Shown piece after piece: positions 21,937-33,900 of a stretch of DNA of 64,000 nt. Source of the stretch: Micropterus salmoides (Eukaryota > Chordata > Actinopteri > Centrarchiformes > Centrarchidae); assembly GCF_014851395.1 (NCBI RefSeq), contig NW_024040152.1, positions 16,283,308-16,347,307 of the forward strand, given 5' to 3'. The first letter of the stretch is position 1, and every line of letters starts with the position of its first letter. The translations under genes were made by a program, and so were the position numbers. The notes beneath the pieces are model-generated. The model was not told where the DNA came from and did no database searches. It saw only the letters and a list, made by a program, of their open reading frames with translations.

Positions 21937-23009
21937 AGAGTCTGTAATCTGATCTGTTATACCAACAAACGCACACCCTAATAATTTTATCCAGTATCGC
22001 TTATAGGATGTCATCATTACTTCCACTTGTGTAAGAACCAACTAATCCAATCAACTCTGAGGAAAGATAATTGAATTCAAAAAGGCAGAAAGCATATTGC
22101 AATATGCCAGTTATTGTGTGCATCCAGTCCCATTAAATGAAAATGTCTACGTCGGTGTCTATAAAAGGAAGGTGGAGTAAGTAAGTGATGGATGGTGATG
22201 TGCTTCCACAGCTACTCACTAATGTAAGATGCTAAAGTGCTGAGGTACAGAAAAGTGTGGTACTGAAGGTGTGGAGACACTAGGCAGACATTGACTCAGC
22301 TTTCAAGGCAAGGCAAGGCAAGGCAAGTTTATTTGTATAATACATTTCAAGAACAAGGCAATTCAAAGTGCTTTACATAAAACATAAAAGCTACCAGGAA
22401 ATATAAAAAAGTTTAAAAGCAACATAGGGAAATTGAAAATATACACATTATGGAAAATAAAAACAGGCTGAGGGGTTGAGCAAATAATTGAGTTACAATT
22501 ATTTTGAAAAGAGAATAAACAGAGAAGTACACTTAATCTACTCTCTCTAGCTAGTCTGTACGGGTTTGTTTGTTGTACGGGTCCATAGCAATCTTTGGGT
22601 CCACTGAAACTCCAAAAACCCTCTACAGAGAAACCAGGACATGTCTGTCTGCAGGCCACTTTGATCCAGTTATACTCTGGACCCACCTGCGCGTTTACAG
22701 GTGGACAGAGGTTCCTGCAAATCACTCAGGCGCGAGATTTAAGACCACTTCCTTCACTCTGTTCAATCTCACTCTCATTATCTTTTCACTCAATTACCTA
22801 CTCATTTCTCACTGTAAATATTTAATTAAAAGCAATGGTAAAAAGCTAAAAACAAAGAAAAAGAAAAAAGGACAATAAAAGTTACAGTGCAGTGTAAGTT
22901 ATCAATCTACTAGTTAAAGGCAGTGGTAAAAAGAAAAATCTTAAATATTTAATTAAAAGCAATGGTAAAAAGAAAAATCTTCAGTCTCAATTTAAAAGAA
23001 CTAACAGTT

Positions 23010-25942
23010 TCAGCAGACCTGCAGTGGAGTTTGGAGTAGTTTAGAGTTTGTTCCAGATATACGGAGCATAATAACTGAACGCTGCTTCTCCTTGTTTAGA
23101 TTTGACTCTGGGGACAGAAAGCAAACCTGCCCCAGACGACCTGAGAGGTCTGGATGGTTCGTAACGAAGCGCAGAAGATCAGAAATGTATTTTGGCCCTA
23201 AACCATTTAGTGCCTTATAAACTAACAGCAGGATTTTGAAATCAATTATTTGACATACAGGAAGCCAATGTAAAGACCTCAGAACTGGAGTGATGTGATC
23301 CACCCTTTTGGTCTTAGTGAGGACTCGAGCAGCAGCGTTCTGAATCAGCTGCAGCTGTCTGATGGATTTCATAGGGAGCCCAGTAAGGACACTGTTACAG
23401 TAGTTGAGTCGACTGAAGATAAATGCATGGATAAGTTTTTCCAGGTCTTGCTGAGACATAAGTCCTTTAATCCGTGATATATTCTTCAGATGATAGTAGG
23501 CTGACTTTGTAATTGTCTTAATGTGGCTCCTCAAATTCAGGTCTGAGTCCACCGACTGAGATTTCTGGCTTGATTTGTGGTTCTTAACATTACAGATTGA
23601 AGTCGAGCACTGACTTTCAATCATTCCTCCCTGGCTCCAAAAACAATAACTTCAGTTTTATCTTTGTTCAATTGAAGAAAATTCTGGCACATCCAGCCGT
23701 TGACCTGCTCAATGCAGTTACTCAGCGCTTGTATGGGGTCATATTCCCCTGGTGATATCGTTATGTAAATCTGTGTGTCATCTGCATAATTTTGGTAACA
23801 TATTTTGTTGTTTTTCATAATCTGAGCCAGTGGAAGCATGTAAATGTTAAACAAACGAGGTCCCAGAATGGAGCCTTGGGGAACTCCACATGTCATTTTT
23901 GTCAGCTCAGATGTGTGATTACCTATAGACACAAAGTAGTCCCTGTCCTTTAAGTAGGATTCAAACCATTTTAGTACTGTGCCAGAAAGTCCAACCCAGT
24001 TTTCAAGTCTGTCTAGTAATATGTTGTGGTCGAACATTTCGAATGCAGCACTGAGATCCAATAATACTAAGACTGAAATTCTGCCACTGCCAGTGTTTAA
24101 ATGGATGTCATTGAAGACCTTAACAAGAGCTGTCTCAGTGCTGTGGTGTGGTCGAAAACCTGGCTGGAAGACATCAACAGTTATTTAGTGCCAAGAAAGC
24201 ACTAAGCTGTTGAAAAACAGCCTTTTCAATGATTTTACTTAAAAATGGGAGATTTGATATGGGCCTATAATTGTTCATTAGTGACCTGTCTAGATTGCTC
24301 TTTTTTAAGAGTGGCTTAATGACTGCAGTTTTCAGGGCCTGTGGGAAAAAACCTGAGAGGAGAGACATGTTGACAATTTATAGTAGATCTGAGGCCATGC
24401 ATTTAGAAACATTTTTGAAAAAACCTGTTGGCAGAATATCAAGGCAACATGAAGAGGATTTCAGATGTTGTATTATGTCCTCCAGGTTTTTATGGTTAAT
24501 AGAATCAAATTGTCTCATGCTATATAAATTGTTTTTAAGTGGACAAAGGGACAAGACATATCCTTTTACTGGCATGGAGGCACTGATTGCTTATCTAATT
24601 GTTTGAATTTTGTCTGTGAAGAAGGAGGCAAATTCAATGCAGGCCCTGGTGGATAGAAGTTCAGAGGCTACAGACACAGGAGGGTTGGTTAGCCTGTCGA
24701 CAGTAGCAAACAGGGCACGTGCATTATTAGTGTTTTTGGTAATGTCAGAGAAGAAGGACCGCCTTGCATTTCTCAGTTCTAAATTATAAATGCGAAGTCT
24801 CTCTTAATAGATGTCATAATGAACCTGGAGATTTGTTTTCTGCCACCTGCGTTCAGCTTTTTGACACTCTCTTTTTTGAGTACTAACCAGCGTGGCATTT
24901 CTCCATGGAGATCTTCTCTTACCAGAGATCACCTTCACCTTGGCAATGGCATCAATAACATTTGTAATTTTAGAACTGAAATTATCTACAAGCTCATTCA
25001 CTGAGACCCGTGAGAGGGCGGGTGTCGAGGAGAAAGCCTCAATAAATTTCTCACTAGTGTTTTCAGTGATATGCCGTTTTGTGATTACCTCTGTTTGTAC
25101 ATTTGTGTGCACGCAGATAGCACTCTCAAAGAAAACACAGGAATGATCAGAGAGAGCAACATCAGTCACCACAACCTTGGAAATGTCCAGACCCTTGGAG
25201 ATGACTAAGTCCAAAGTGACCTTATTGTGTGTGGGCTCCGTCACATGTTGGGTCAGTCCATAATTATCAAGAACACAACACAGTTATTTAGTCTCTCTGT
25301 CCTGGGGGTTGTCAACATGGATGTTAAAAACACCAACAATAACCACACAGTCAAAGTCAATACAGATTATAGACAGCAGTTCAAAGTCATCAAAAAGGTC
25401 TACACAGTATTTAGGGGGGCTGTAGATATTTAGAAAAATAGCTCAAAAAGAGGAATTCAGCTGAAGAGCCACATATTCAAAAGAAGCAAAATTCCCATAA
25501 GACATCTTTTTGCACTGGAGGGAGTCATTATACAAAATGGCTACTCCACCTCCTCTCTTATGCACTCTAGCTTCACTCATAAAGCTGAAGTTGGGAGGGG
25601 TAGACTCGATAAAGACAGCTGCACTGTTATCTTGGTCCAACCAAGTTTCAGTTAAAAACAAGAAATTAAGATTGTGAGTGATTATAAAATCATTGATTAA
25701 AAATGTTTTTCCTGCCAAAGACCTAATGTTTAACAAAGCTAAATTTAGTGTGTTAAAAACATTATCTGGCCCACTTTTTTCGACAGGTTGCAGATATGTT
25801 GAGTGCTGTTTATTAACACATTCACCATGCTTTTTCTGTTACCTGTCAAGACAGGGATGGAGAAGACAACCAGCACACTGGGCCCCAGCTTGTCCTGGGA
25901 AGAGTCATGAGTGCTATTTTCCTTGTAGCCTGGACCCAGCAC
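23010..25942 (-). pseudogene. L2 ORF2 (endonuclease and reverse transcriptase), degraded
   Basis: The frame starts near 25942 (...'STQHICNLSKK'), shifts near 25740, and continues as an APE-type endonuclease ('LNIRSLAGKTFLINDF', 'FLTETWLDQDN', 25736-25443; 'ALSDHSCVFFES' near 25160). The reverse transcriptase follows with 'NNYRPISNLPFLSKIIEK' (near 24260), 'DLSAAFEMFDHNILLDRL' (24060), 'GVPQGSILGPRLFNIYM' (23880) and the catalytic YADDTQIY (23790). The C-terminal part has 'SLHWLPVCQIIDFKILLLVY' (23270-23210). The 23621-24061 segment is in a different frame from its neighbours, and stops interrupt the rest. The product would have nicked DNA and copied the element's RNA; it cannot be made intact. 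Confidence 0.88.
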
Positions 25943-27150
25943 ATATCAGACAGAGCTTACTGGGCTTTTTCTGCCATTGTGAAGCGGGAAGGCGGGTTGT
26001 GCACTGTATTTGTGACACATGTGTCAAACCTGGAGGACTTAGAACCAGTGGTGGAGGTGGACGGTGAGGGGAGTTTATGTTAGAGAAAATGGGAGTGGAG
26101 CGAGGGAAGGTGTGGGGAGTAAATTTTGTCCCAGCTCTAACCATGTCTTCCATGTGATCAGTGAAGTCCAACAGGGGGGAGAGGGGAGAAAGGGTGTCTG
26201 GAGATAAGGGTGACCTAGATGGGGATTGGGGGGGTAAAGATGGTGAATCCTCACTGTTGGTTTTCAGTGAGGGAGGTGGAGGCTCTTCCTCTTGGCTCAG
26301 TTGTCTCCCATGATCAGAGCTCTCTTCTGGCAGGGGCTGAGGTGGCTCTCCTTCAAGGTTTCTGGCATGTTGTGTTATGTCTTCTTCTTGTTTAGATTCC
26401 TCTTGTCTCTTGTCCTTGGCAGAGGGAACAGATGAGTGACGCAGAGAGTAAAACAGGTTGGAGCTGAACAATTTTACTCCTGACTTGTTAAGTCCATCTG
26501 CCTTAAAATGTCTGCAATCCCACAGAAAGTAAAAGTTTTCGAAGAAATGAACTGAATGGATAGTACATGCCATTGAGGGCCACGTGTTCAATGCCATCAA
26601 TCTGCTGAATCTCTCAGCTCCTCTTCGGATTGATGGTATAGGGCCACTGATAAACACCAACAGTTTTCAACATTATTATTATTAAAATCCTCTTTCAACA
26701 CTTCAGATTGTTGCTTCACATCATTGGTCCCGATGTGCAGTATGATGTTTTTCACAGTAGGATGTTCAGCCACGATATGCAGGATTCTTTCTGCCAAGTC
26801 AGACACTGTATCCTTCGGAAAGCAGAGTATTTTGGTGTTCTTACTGCACATGCTTCTTACATCGTTAACAGCAGAGTCACCCACAATCAGAGTTTGAGGC
26901 CCAGTCATTAGCTTTCCCTGCAGCCTTTTACTTTCTGATTTACTCTCAGTCCTTACCCTTCTGTGTGAGGACGGGAGGTTATCCAGGTCATCAGACGGAG
27001 ATCCAGGGTCCTGCAATAGTGGTGAAAATCTGTTCTGCTGTTGCACACTCGGTTGTTGGGGAGGTTTGTTGCTAATTCTCCCTTTCGCATCTGTCCACGG
27101 CTGTGTCCTACCAAGAACAGGGGTTGAAGAGGCGCTCTGCCTGGATGATA
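25914..27150 (-). pseudogene. L2 ORF1 with SGNH-hydrolase (esterase) domain, frameshifted
   Basis: The first part (to about 26640) reads 'QNRFSPLLQDPG', then 'TLIVGDSAVNDVRS' and 'IILHIGTNDVKQQSEVLKED'. GDS and GTND are blocks I and III of SGNH/GDSL esterases. After a frameshift near 26640 the second frame gives 'RFSRLMALNTWPSMACT' and 'RHFKADGLNKSGVKLFSSNL', the block carrying the terminal Asp/His region (the usual DGLHPN His is replaced by Asn). The tail is Pro/Ser/Glu-rich. Esterase-bearing ORF1 proteins occur in CR1 and L2 LINEs. ORF2 begins about 30 bases before the ORF1 stop. Confidence 0.8.
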
Positions 27151-27307
27151 ATGCAGGCCAGCCAGTCGCATCACAAATCTCAGGGCGCTGGGTTCAGGCG
27201 TATACTGGGTCACCATAAAAGTTAACACAGTATACGATAATAACAAAAAACACTTACATATTAAGCTAAAATGTAATAGAGCTTCAGTACTAGCTAAAGA
27301 GTGGTAA

Positions 27308-27349
27308 ATACCACCTTAATTAGGTAATTAAGGTTAATAAAGGTGGTAT
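27308..27349. repeat. Nested palindrome
   Basis: An outer perfect 10-base inverted pair, ATACCACCTT (27308-27317) and AAGGTGGTAT (27340-27349), encloses a second palindrome, CCTTAATTA/TAATTAAGG at 27314-27333. It can fold as alternative hairpins. It sits just beyond the LINE. Confidence 0.6.
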
Positions 27350-27439
27350 AACATAATTTAAATCACCACCGTACACTTTTCTGAGTAATGTTATGATAAA
27401 TGTGGACATTGCAAAAACTTGGACTACAAATAAAACACC

Positions 27440-27660
27440 TGGAGGCCAAATGTTGATATAATAGACTGTATAAACATGTCCATGACATCATCTATAGGTG
27501 TCTGAAGAGCTGATGTGAAGTTCAATATGGACGACTCCTGGACGCAAAAAGGTAGAGCTGATGCAGGCTGAATAAAGCCTGGTTGCTGAATGTGCGGCTA
27601 GCCATCTGAGAGTGCAGCCCCTAGTCACTAAAAGGGGCCACTTCCTTAATTTTGCATCAC
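27440..27660 (+). repeat. Dispersed repeat with 'GACTGTATAAACATG' opening
   Basis: The stretch 'ATAGACTGTATAAACATG', then 'GACATCATCTATAGGTGTCTG', resembles the opening of a common fish non-autonomous repeat whose other half carries a 'CAGCAGGGGGCGACTCC' block, seen at 59087-59106 in this window. The assignment is from memory and low in confidence. Confidence 0.35.
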
Positions 27661-27663
27661 TTT

Positions 27664-27891
27664 AAATGGTAAATAGACTGTACTTTCCGACCACTCCAAA
27701 TGATTTACACTGCATGTCACATTCACCCGCTGATGGCAGTGACTACTATGCATGGTGCAAACTGCTCATCAGAAACAGAAACTTATACATTCACACACTG
27801 ACAGCACAGTCATCAGGAGCTATTTGGTGTTCAGTTAAAGAAACTTCAACATACAGATTTGACGACCCGCTCTGTCTCCTGAGCCACAGCC
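27664..27891 (+). repeat. Dispersed fish repeat ending CTGAGCCACAGC, copy 1
   Basis: It runs from AATGGTAAATAGACTG through 'TCACATTCACCC' and 'CATCAGGAGCTATTTGGTGT' to 'CTCCTGAGCCACAGC'. A second copy with the same landmarks lies at 29661-29893. The paired copies in order show it is one family. The class is not established here. Confidence 0.6.
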
Positions 27892-28139
27892 TTAATATAA
27901 TTTAAACGGCTAAGTAGTATAAAAATTCACCCCTCGCAGTTTTCATGAAGGGGGAAATCAGCTATAGAGACCAAAACCATATTTTGTACCAGCCTGTAAA
28001 CCTGTTTATTTCTGCCATAGGCAGTCAGGCATTTTAACATGGGAGGTCTTTGGAGAATCTCAAGCAGCCACTCAATTACCTGCATTTTTTGGCACTTCTG
28101 CATTGGTTTCATTTTTCAGACCCGGATTTTGCCGCCTGT

Positions 28140-29655
28140 TGATATGGAGATTTATCAGAAACAGCCTGTTTTTGTTAAAAAAAAAAATAGAAAGAGACCT
28201 CAGAGGTATTACTGACTGAGGGAGGACCTCTGGCCCTGGATGTGGGGAAGATGAGTTGAGATCCCCTGGCTAAGGGAAGATTGGTAAACTTGGCAGCATG
28301 ATGGTCTCCCTACATGCAGTGTCCTCTCTTGAACATGACCTGGACTCAACACATACGTCTGGACAGACAAGAAGAGGAAATGGGAAAAGTCAAGGCGTCA
28401 CTGTTCACGTAGAGGACCTAAAGGGAGACACAAAGGCAGAGCCGGTTTAATTAAAGGCACTTAGCTTGAAACTATGGTAAATATAGAGGCTTTCAGTTTG
28501 GCAACATAAAAGCTGTTAAATAATTCTCTGATACAGCTAAGGCAGAAAGCAGATCACAGACTAGCAAACACAGGCAGGTTTACAGAACATGGAACCGGCA
28601 GGCTGGAAAGGTTGTAACACAAAGGCAGTATGGCACATGAGCGTGGTTGGTTTATGTACTTTGGGACTAAATGAGGGACAGGTGTGCAGAGGGAAACTGG
28701 ATCAGGCCACTGGCAAATGATGGGGAACATCTGAGGACATCTGCTTGAGAGATGGGGACTGACAGGGTCACAAAAAATATAGAGAATAGGTGAACGGAGA
28801 AGGGCAGGCAGGGCACAAGAGGTGACTGAATACTTAACTTTTGTTTGTATGACTTTTACAATTTTTTCCCCCAGTATGTGTGTATGCACTCACCTATCCT
28901 GTGGTGGTGTATTAAGGTTTAAGTGTATCCCCTATGAGAATGGCAGCCTAACCCAGCTTTTTTCCCGATATTATTTCTCCTTTCATCATCAGTAGTTCTG
29001 AATTCAATACTCTCTCTCATCATACATACATAACACAAATGCATGCATGGGCACACACCCGCACGCGCATAGACCAGTGTGTGTTGGTGGATCTGTCCCT
29101 CTAGTTGCCAGGGAAACACCAGGACACGGCGCATCAAAATGAGGGGTTCATCGATATCTCCACTTTGTAGTGAACTTTGACTGGTGGGGCCGTCAGATGG
29201 GTTTTACTGTTCTAAAAAGGATGGGAGAATAAGTAAGAGTGTGCGCATTTGTGTACTTGCTCCTGTTATGTGTGTGCCCCCCCCCCGCAACATCTCAACA
29301 TCTCAACATCATAATATGTTTTGGTGGTAGAAGCCTCCACTACACCACTCATATCTACAGTCAGTACAAAAGGAATTTAGAGATAAAAGATCCCGTTGCG
29401 ATGGGAACAACCCCCTGCTGACAGAACCTGGTGACATTTGGGCTGGTTGTTCTGATGATGATTATAGTTGACAGGTGTACCACATGTTCGTGGACCAGGA
29501 CAGGCAGGTGATAATGGTGGCCGACTTACGGCATCCACACACATGAAATGTTGGCAGTCAGAGGGAATGAGAATAAAAAGCAACATAAGGGAAAGAAAGG
29601 CATCATTGTTTTGTTGCATAGAACACACACTATGACGCTCCTTTTGAAAGTGATT
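28140..29655. other. Gene-free stretch
   Basis: No supported exon. There is a short poly-C run at 29277-29286 and purine-rich low-complexity segments. Open frames here have no family resemblance. Confidence 0.45.
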
Positions 29656-29660
29656 TTTTT

Positions 29661-29893
29661 TAATGGACTGCATTTATTCAGCGCTTTCATCCAAAGTGCT
29701 TTACAATCTCATTCACCCATTTACACACACAGATGGCAATGAAATACCATGCAAAGCACTAACCAAGGCCTAATTATCTGGAACAATTGGGATTCCGTGT
29801 CTTACTCTACATATGGACAGCAGCCCTTAGATTGAGCCTCAAACCTTGTGAATAGTGGAAAACCCACTCTACCTGCTGAGCCACAGCTACGCA
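29661..29893 (+). repeat. Dispersed fish repeat ending CTGAGCCACAGC, copy 2
   Basis: It begins TAATGGACTGCATTTATTCA, has 'GCTTTCATCCAAAGTGCTTT', 'TCACCCATTTACACACAC' and 'CAATTGGGATTCCGTGTCTT', and ends CTGCTGAGCCACAGC. It lines up with 27664-27891 along its length. Confidence 0.6.
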
Positions 29894-30841
29894 TTTTTTT
29901 AAGACTAAACAGACATATTTCACATTGGAAATAGGTCAGCTGTAATGTTAAGTATTGTTTATTATAATAACTGGCTTATAACCTGTGAAAATGTGGCTGT
30001 TATTTATTCTCCTAATGCATCTTATTACATTTTGGCCATTTCCTTCTTTTTGCTTTTTTGTAAAATGTTCTTGGAGTCATGTTCTTTTCATTCCTGGAAT
30101 ATGATTAAAAACTTACTAAATCCCAGTTTCCATTTTCTCTGGGTCCTTTTCTATCCTCGGCTCGAATAGCAATCCTGAAATGGAAAAGGCAGAGAGACAG
30201 TTGGAGGGAGAAAGACAGAAGCAGAGATGAGTTTTAAAAACTAGGCTCTGAACATTACCTTGGCCTTAAAATTATAGTACACCACCATGAAAATGCACAT
30301 AGCCCGAGAGAGATGATGAATGCCTTGGGAGCAGAAGAGCCCACCAGTAAATAACACAGATAACAAGCTCATCACATCTGGGTATGTGCTGTTCCTTGGG
30401 CAGTGTACTGCCTCAGGCTTTGTGGCGTTCACACCTCTGCTACTGTTTTATTTTCACCCTGGGCTAGACAGACACATGACATGCTGAGTTGATATGATGC
30501 TTGTTTTATTAAAAAAATTACAATCAATTTCCTCTGTTAAGGTGAGATGTGTTAATGATGTGACTGCCTTCAGGCTCAAGTAAATTTACTTACATATGAT
30601 AAACCCTGGGAACGTTAGTGTGTGGTCACCTTGGAGACAAGCATTGGTGTTTAATTTCAATAGTTCTGACCCAAATATCATCAATCAGTAAGACAACATC
30701 AAGTTTTTGATAGGATCTCAGTATGTTGATGTTCATTATTTTACACCATGAGCTATGGCCAGTGAGCCAATTATAAATCTTTTTTTTTTTCACAATTAAT
30801 TACATTGTGACATTAAAATGAACAAACAAAAAGTCAAAGAG

Positions 30842-30967
30842 CCCTGCGATGGACTGGCGACCTGTCCAGGGTGTACCCTGCCTTTTGCCCGATGTCAGCT
30901 GGGATAGGCTCCAGCCCCCCGCGACCCTGTACGCAGGATAAGCGGTTGACGATGGATGGATGGATGG
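30842..30967 (+). mobile_element. Short retroposon copy B with 14-bp target-site duplication
   Basis: A 126-base insert flanked by perfect repeats AAAAAGTCAAAGAG at 30828-30841 and 30968-30981. It starts CCCTGCGATGGACTGGCGAC and ends 'GGATAAGCGGTTGACGATGG' plus GATGG repeats. The sequence is the 3'-terminal part of copy A. It is nearly identical in extent to copy C, so both begin within three bases of each other. Confidence 0.8.
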
Positions 30968-30981
30968 AAAAAGTCAAAGAG

Positions 30982-33900
30982 ACAAGAAAAAACTTACATC
31001 ACCCTATTTCCATGGCTGCCTATTGTGAGTATTTTTCACTGCTAAACTATGAACACATAAGGATTATATCCTTAAGGAAAATGACTCCTGACAAACAAAT
31101 CCTAAAGCAAACAGTCTTGTTGTAAAATGCATCTCTTACTGGCAATCTGAATCATAGAAAAATGGAAAATACGCAAACAATCTTGCAATATGACTGACTG
31201 AGTGACCTGTTACCACAGGCATTTCAGACATAATAATTTAAGCAAGGACCTAAATGAAAATCTGTTCTTTAGCCACATCAGCCAAAGCAGTAAATGCAAA
31301 CACAAAATTACTTTTTCTCCTTCTGTTTGTGTGTTTTTTTTTTATTATTAAGTTTATTCTCAGTCCGCCAGCACAGTCATCACAGTTCAACTGAACTATT
31401 GTACTTTATATTCACTGTTGTTGCATTGACTGACGTCAGGTAAAGGTTGCATGAGGTTTACTGCAAACTTTATCATAACCAACACACTTCATAAAAACTT
31501 GACATTTCCCCAACTGTAACTTAATTTAGACCAATAATGTTTGCTTGTGCTGAATACAAATGCAGGGGAAACATATTGAGGATACCATTTTTCAACCCAA
31601 ACAGCCAACCCTAATTAGCTGAATTAAAATGTGGAATTGGTGCCCACATTGACAAAGATAAAACCAGATACAGACCTACACTGACCAACCACATGTCCAA
31701 CACGTGTCTCCACTTGACCAAATTATGTTGATACCAGTATAAAGGACACTGGTGTAGCAGAAACTAAAATCTGCTGGCTGCAGGTTGAGGCATGAAGAAC
31801 TGAAGAGAGGGAGAATGGGATGTAAACAGAGGCTGGACACAAACTGTCTCAGGTCTGGATGATTTCACACATGTATTAACACAGACACAGAGACAGATGC
31901 ACACACAGCAGCTCACTACATAATATTACTTTGTACTTTGTAAGTTTACACACATTCAAAAGTAATTAATCCCAGCTTCCTTTAAAACTTTTAACAGGCA
32001 GTGTATTTGCACTTCCCACAAAGACAAACTTGGCTGTAATTCTGCCATCTATATTGACCATTGACACTATTTGAAAATCTGACTAAGACTAACTTTAGCT
32101 CAAAGAAGCAAAAGCTGCTGCAGTAAACTGAAATTTGCAAAAATCTTTTCAGAGTAACTTACATAGCATTAGCTTAATTAGGTAGCCTAACTAAATTACC
32201 TTATTGTAGACCAAGTAACTCTATCTACTTGTCCAGCTAAGCTAAGTACAAAAGTTAAGTAGCTAGCCCCAAAATCTAAAATTTGACGCCTAAAGACAAA
32301 TAATATTGATTATTTCAAATCTCATTTCAGAACACAACCCACTCTCTTAGAAATTAGCTAGCTAAAGTTAAGTTCTCTAAATGAGCTTCCTTCAAATATC
32401 GCGAGAGGATGAGCAAGCTAAAATCAGTGTGACGTACCTACGCGTTGGAATCATATACTGTGGTTTGAATCCATAGCGTCCTGATGGTCGTCCATGAATG
32501 TAAACATCCTTCACATCGGTGCAAAAATAACTCTCTTAATTTTTTCGTTACAAACACAATATACACAACTTTATTGTGCTCCAGAAGTAAGTTGGCCGCT
32601 CTCACACTCTTATAAATATGTAAAATAGCCAACTCGAAACTTAGTTTGTTACAGTAGGTTGTGTCCGGTAAATTCCTCCGGTTTGGGGACGCACAAAATT
32701 ACCTACAAAATGTGCTTTCTGCTGTCACACAGGAAATTGAATGAAACGGAATGAAACCATCCAACCTGTACTGCGTGAACTGTAGGCCTACAATAAAGTG
32801 CGTTTTATTTTTCTAAAGCAATTTTAAATAAATAAACATAAAAATAAATAATAGAATACATAATAGCGACACAGAAAACATGGAAGCTATAATGTTATAG
32901 ATATATACTTTATTAATTCTCTCTGATAAAATAAAATTACAAAATAATTTCAACCTCAAACGGCACTTTCCTTGTTCATAATTATTTAACGTATTGTTAA
33001 TACATATATCATAATTGTCATGATGAATGAGAAGAATACTATAGTTTAGTAATATTAGATATCAGCTAGAACTGCGTTTAATCATAATGGTAGAAAAGAC
33101 TAAGCAATACAAAGCTAGATTTCGTTAACAGCATACTATACAATATTCCAAGCGTATGTAATTCAGTTTTTCGGCCACAGCGTGTCGCTATAAGACAGTT
33201 TTCGATATTGTCTCCAATGCAAGGATAGGCTTGTCTTTTTCCCCATCACACCATTATAATCTTTGTTTCTATGTTGTATTTATTTCATAAACAGCTGTTC
33301 CTTCATGGCCATTTATCCTTTATAAGGTTAATTTGTGTTCCCTTGTGTTCATCCGTAGTCCACCTTGATCTGTTTTAAAGCAGTGAAGAGCATTCCTTGT
33401 ACAGCACTGTAACAAGTCCATGCCCAGATTTTCACAGTTATTCCCTCAGAAATATTGTCAAGATATCTGCAACGCCTCCTGCTATCTTTTGTCCCCAGTG
33501 ACAGCAATGTTCCCTGCCTCTTATTGAAGTCCATTTAAAGAGAGAGCACTTTGGTTGTCGAGGTGTGTTTATATCTGTGTACGTGTGTGGGGGTGTCTGT
33601 TCCTCTGTCTGCGTGGCAGTTTAAGTGATCGAGCAAGCGAGAGTGTTTTTCTTTACACAGAATACATTCATGTTAACAGTGCGTTGTTTTGGGACTGCAA
33701 GCTTGAAAAATAATGGCAGTATGTAAGGTCTTCTTCCCTTCATAAAGGGTCATAGACCCAACCAAACACTGAAAAAAATATTAATCACATCAACTTATAA
33801 TCACACAGCTAAGTAATTTCCTCTCCCAAGTGAATTAAATTACTAATGTAAAAATCCATATTTTAGTAATTCTAACATTTTTTTCAGAGAACGAAAGCAA

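Larger units (their letters stand above)
22304..27150 (-). mobile_element. L2-clade LINE, nearly full length but broken
   Basis: Read on the minus strand, this holds an ORF1 with an SGNH-esterase-like domain, an ORF2 with APE endonuclease and reverse transcriptase, and a 3' UTR. The element ends 'AAAGCACTTTGAATTGCCTTG', then 'ACAAATAAACTTGCC' with TTGCC repeats at 22304-22327, the tail type of fish L2 elements. Frameshifts and stops in both ORFs show it is inactive. The 3' UTR contains three near-copies of GCAATGGTAAAAAG (about 22833, 22923 and 22960). The 5' boundary is not fixed. Confidence 0.85.

Noticed and set aside
23010..25736. A set of reverse-transcriptase-like open frames that might be a domesticated gene or retron-type system
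   Set aside because: Frames are broken by shifts and stops, and the order (esterase ORF1, APE endonuclease, reverse transcriptase, TTGCC tail) is that of an L2 LINE.
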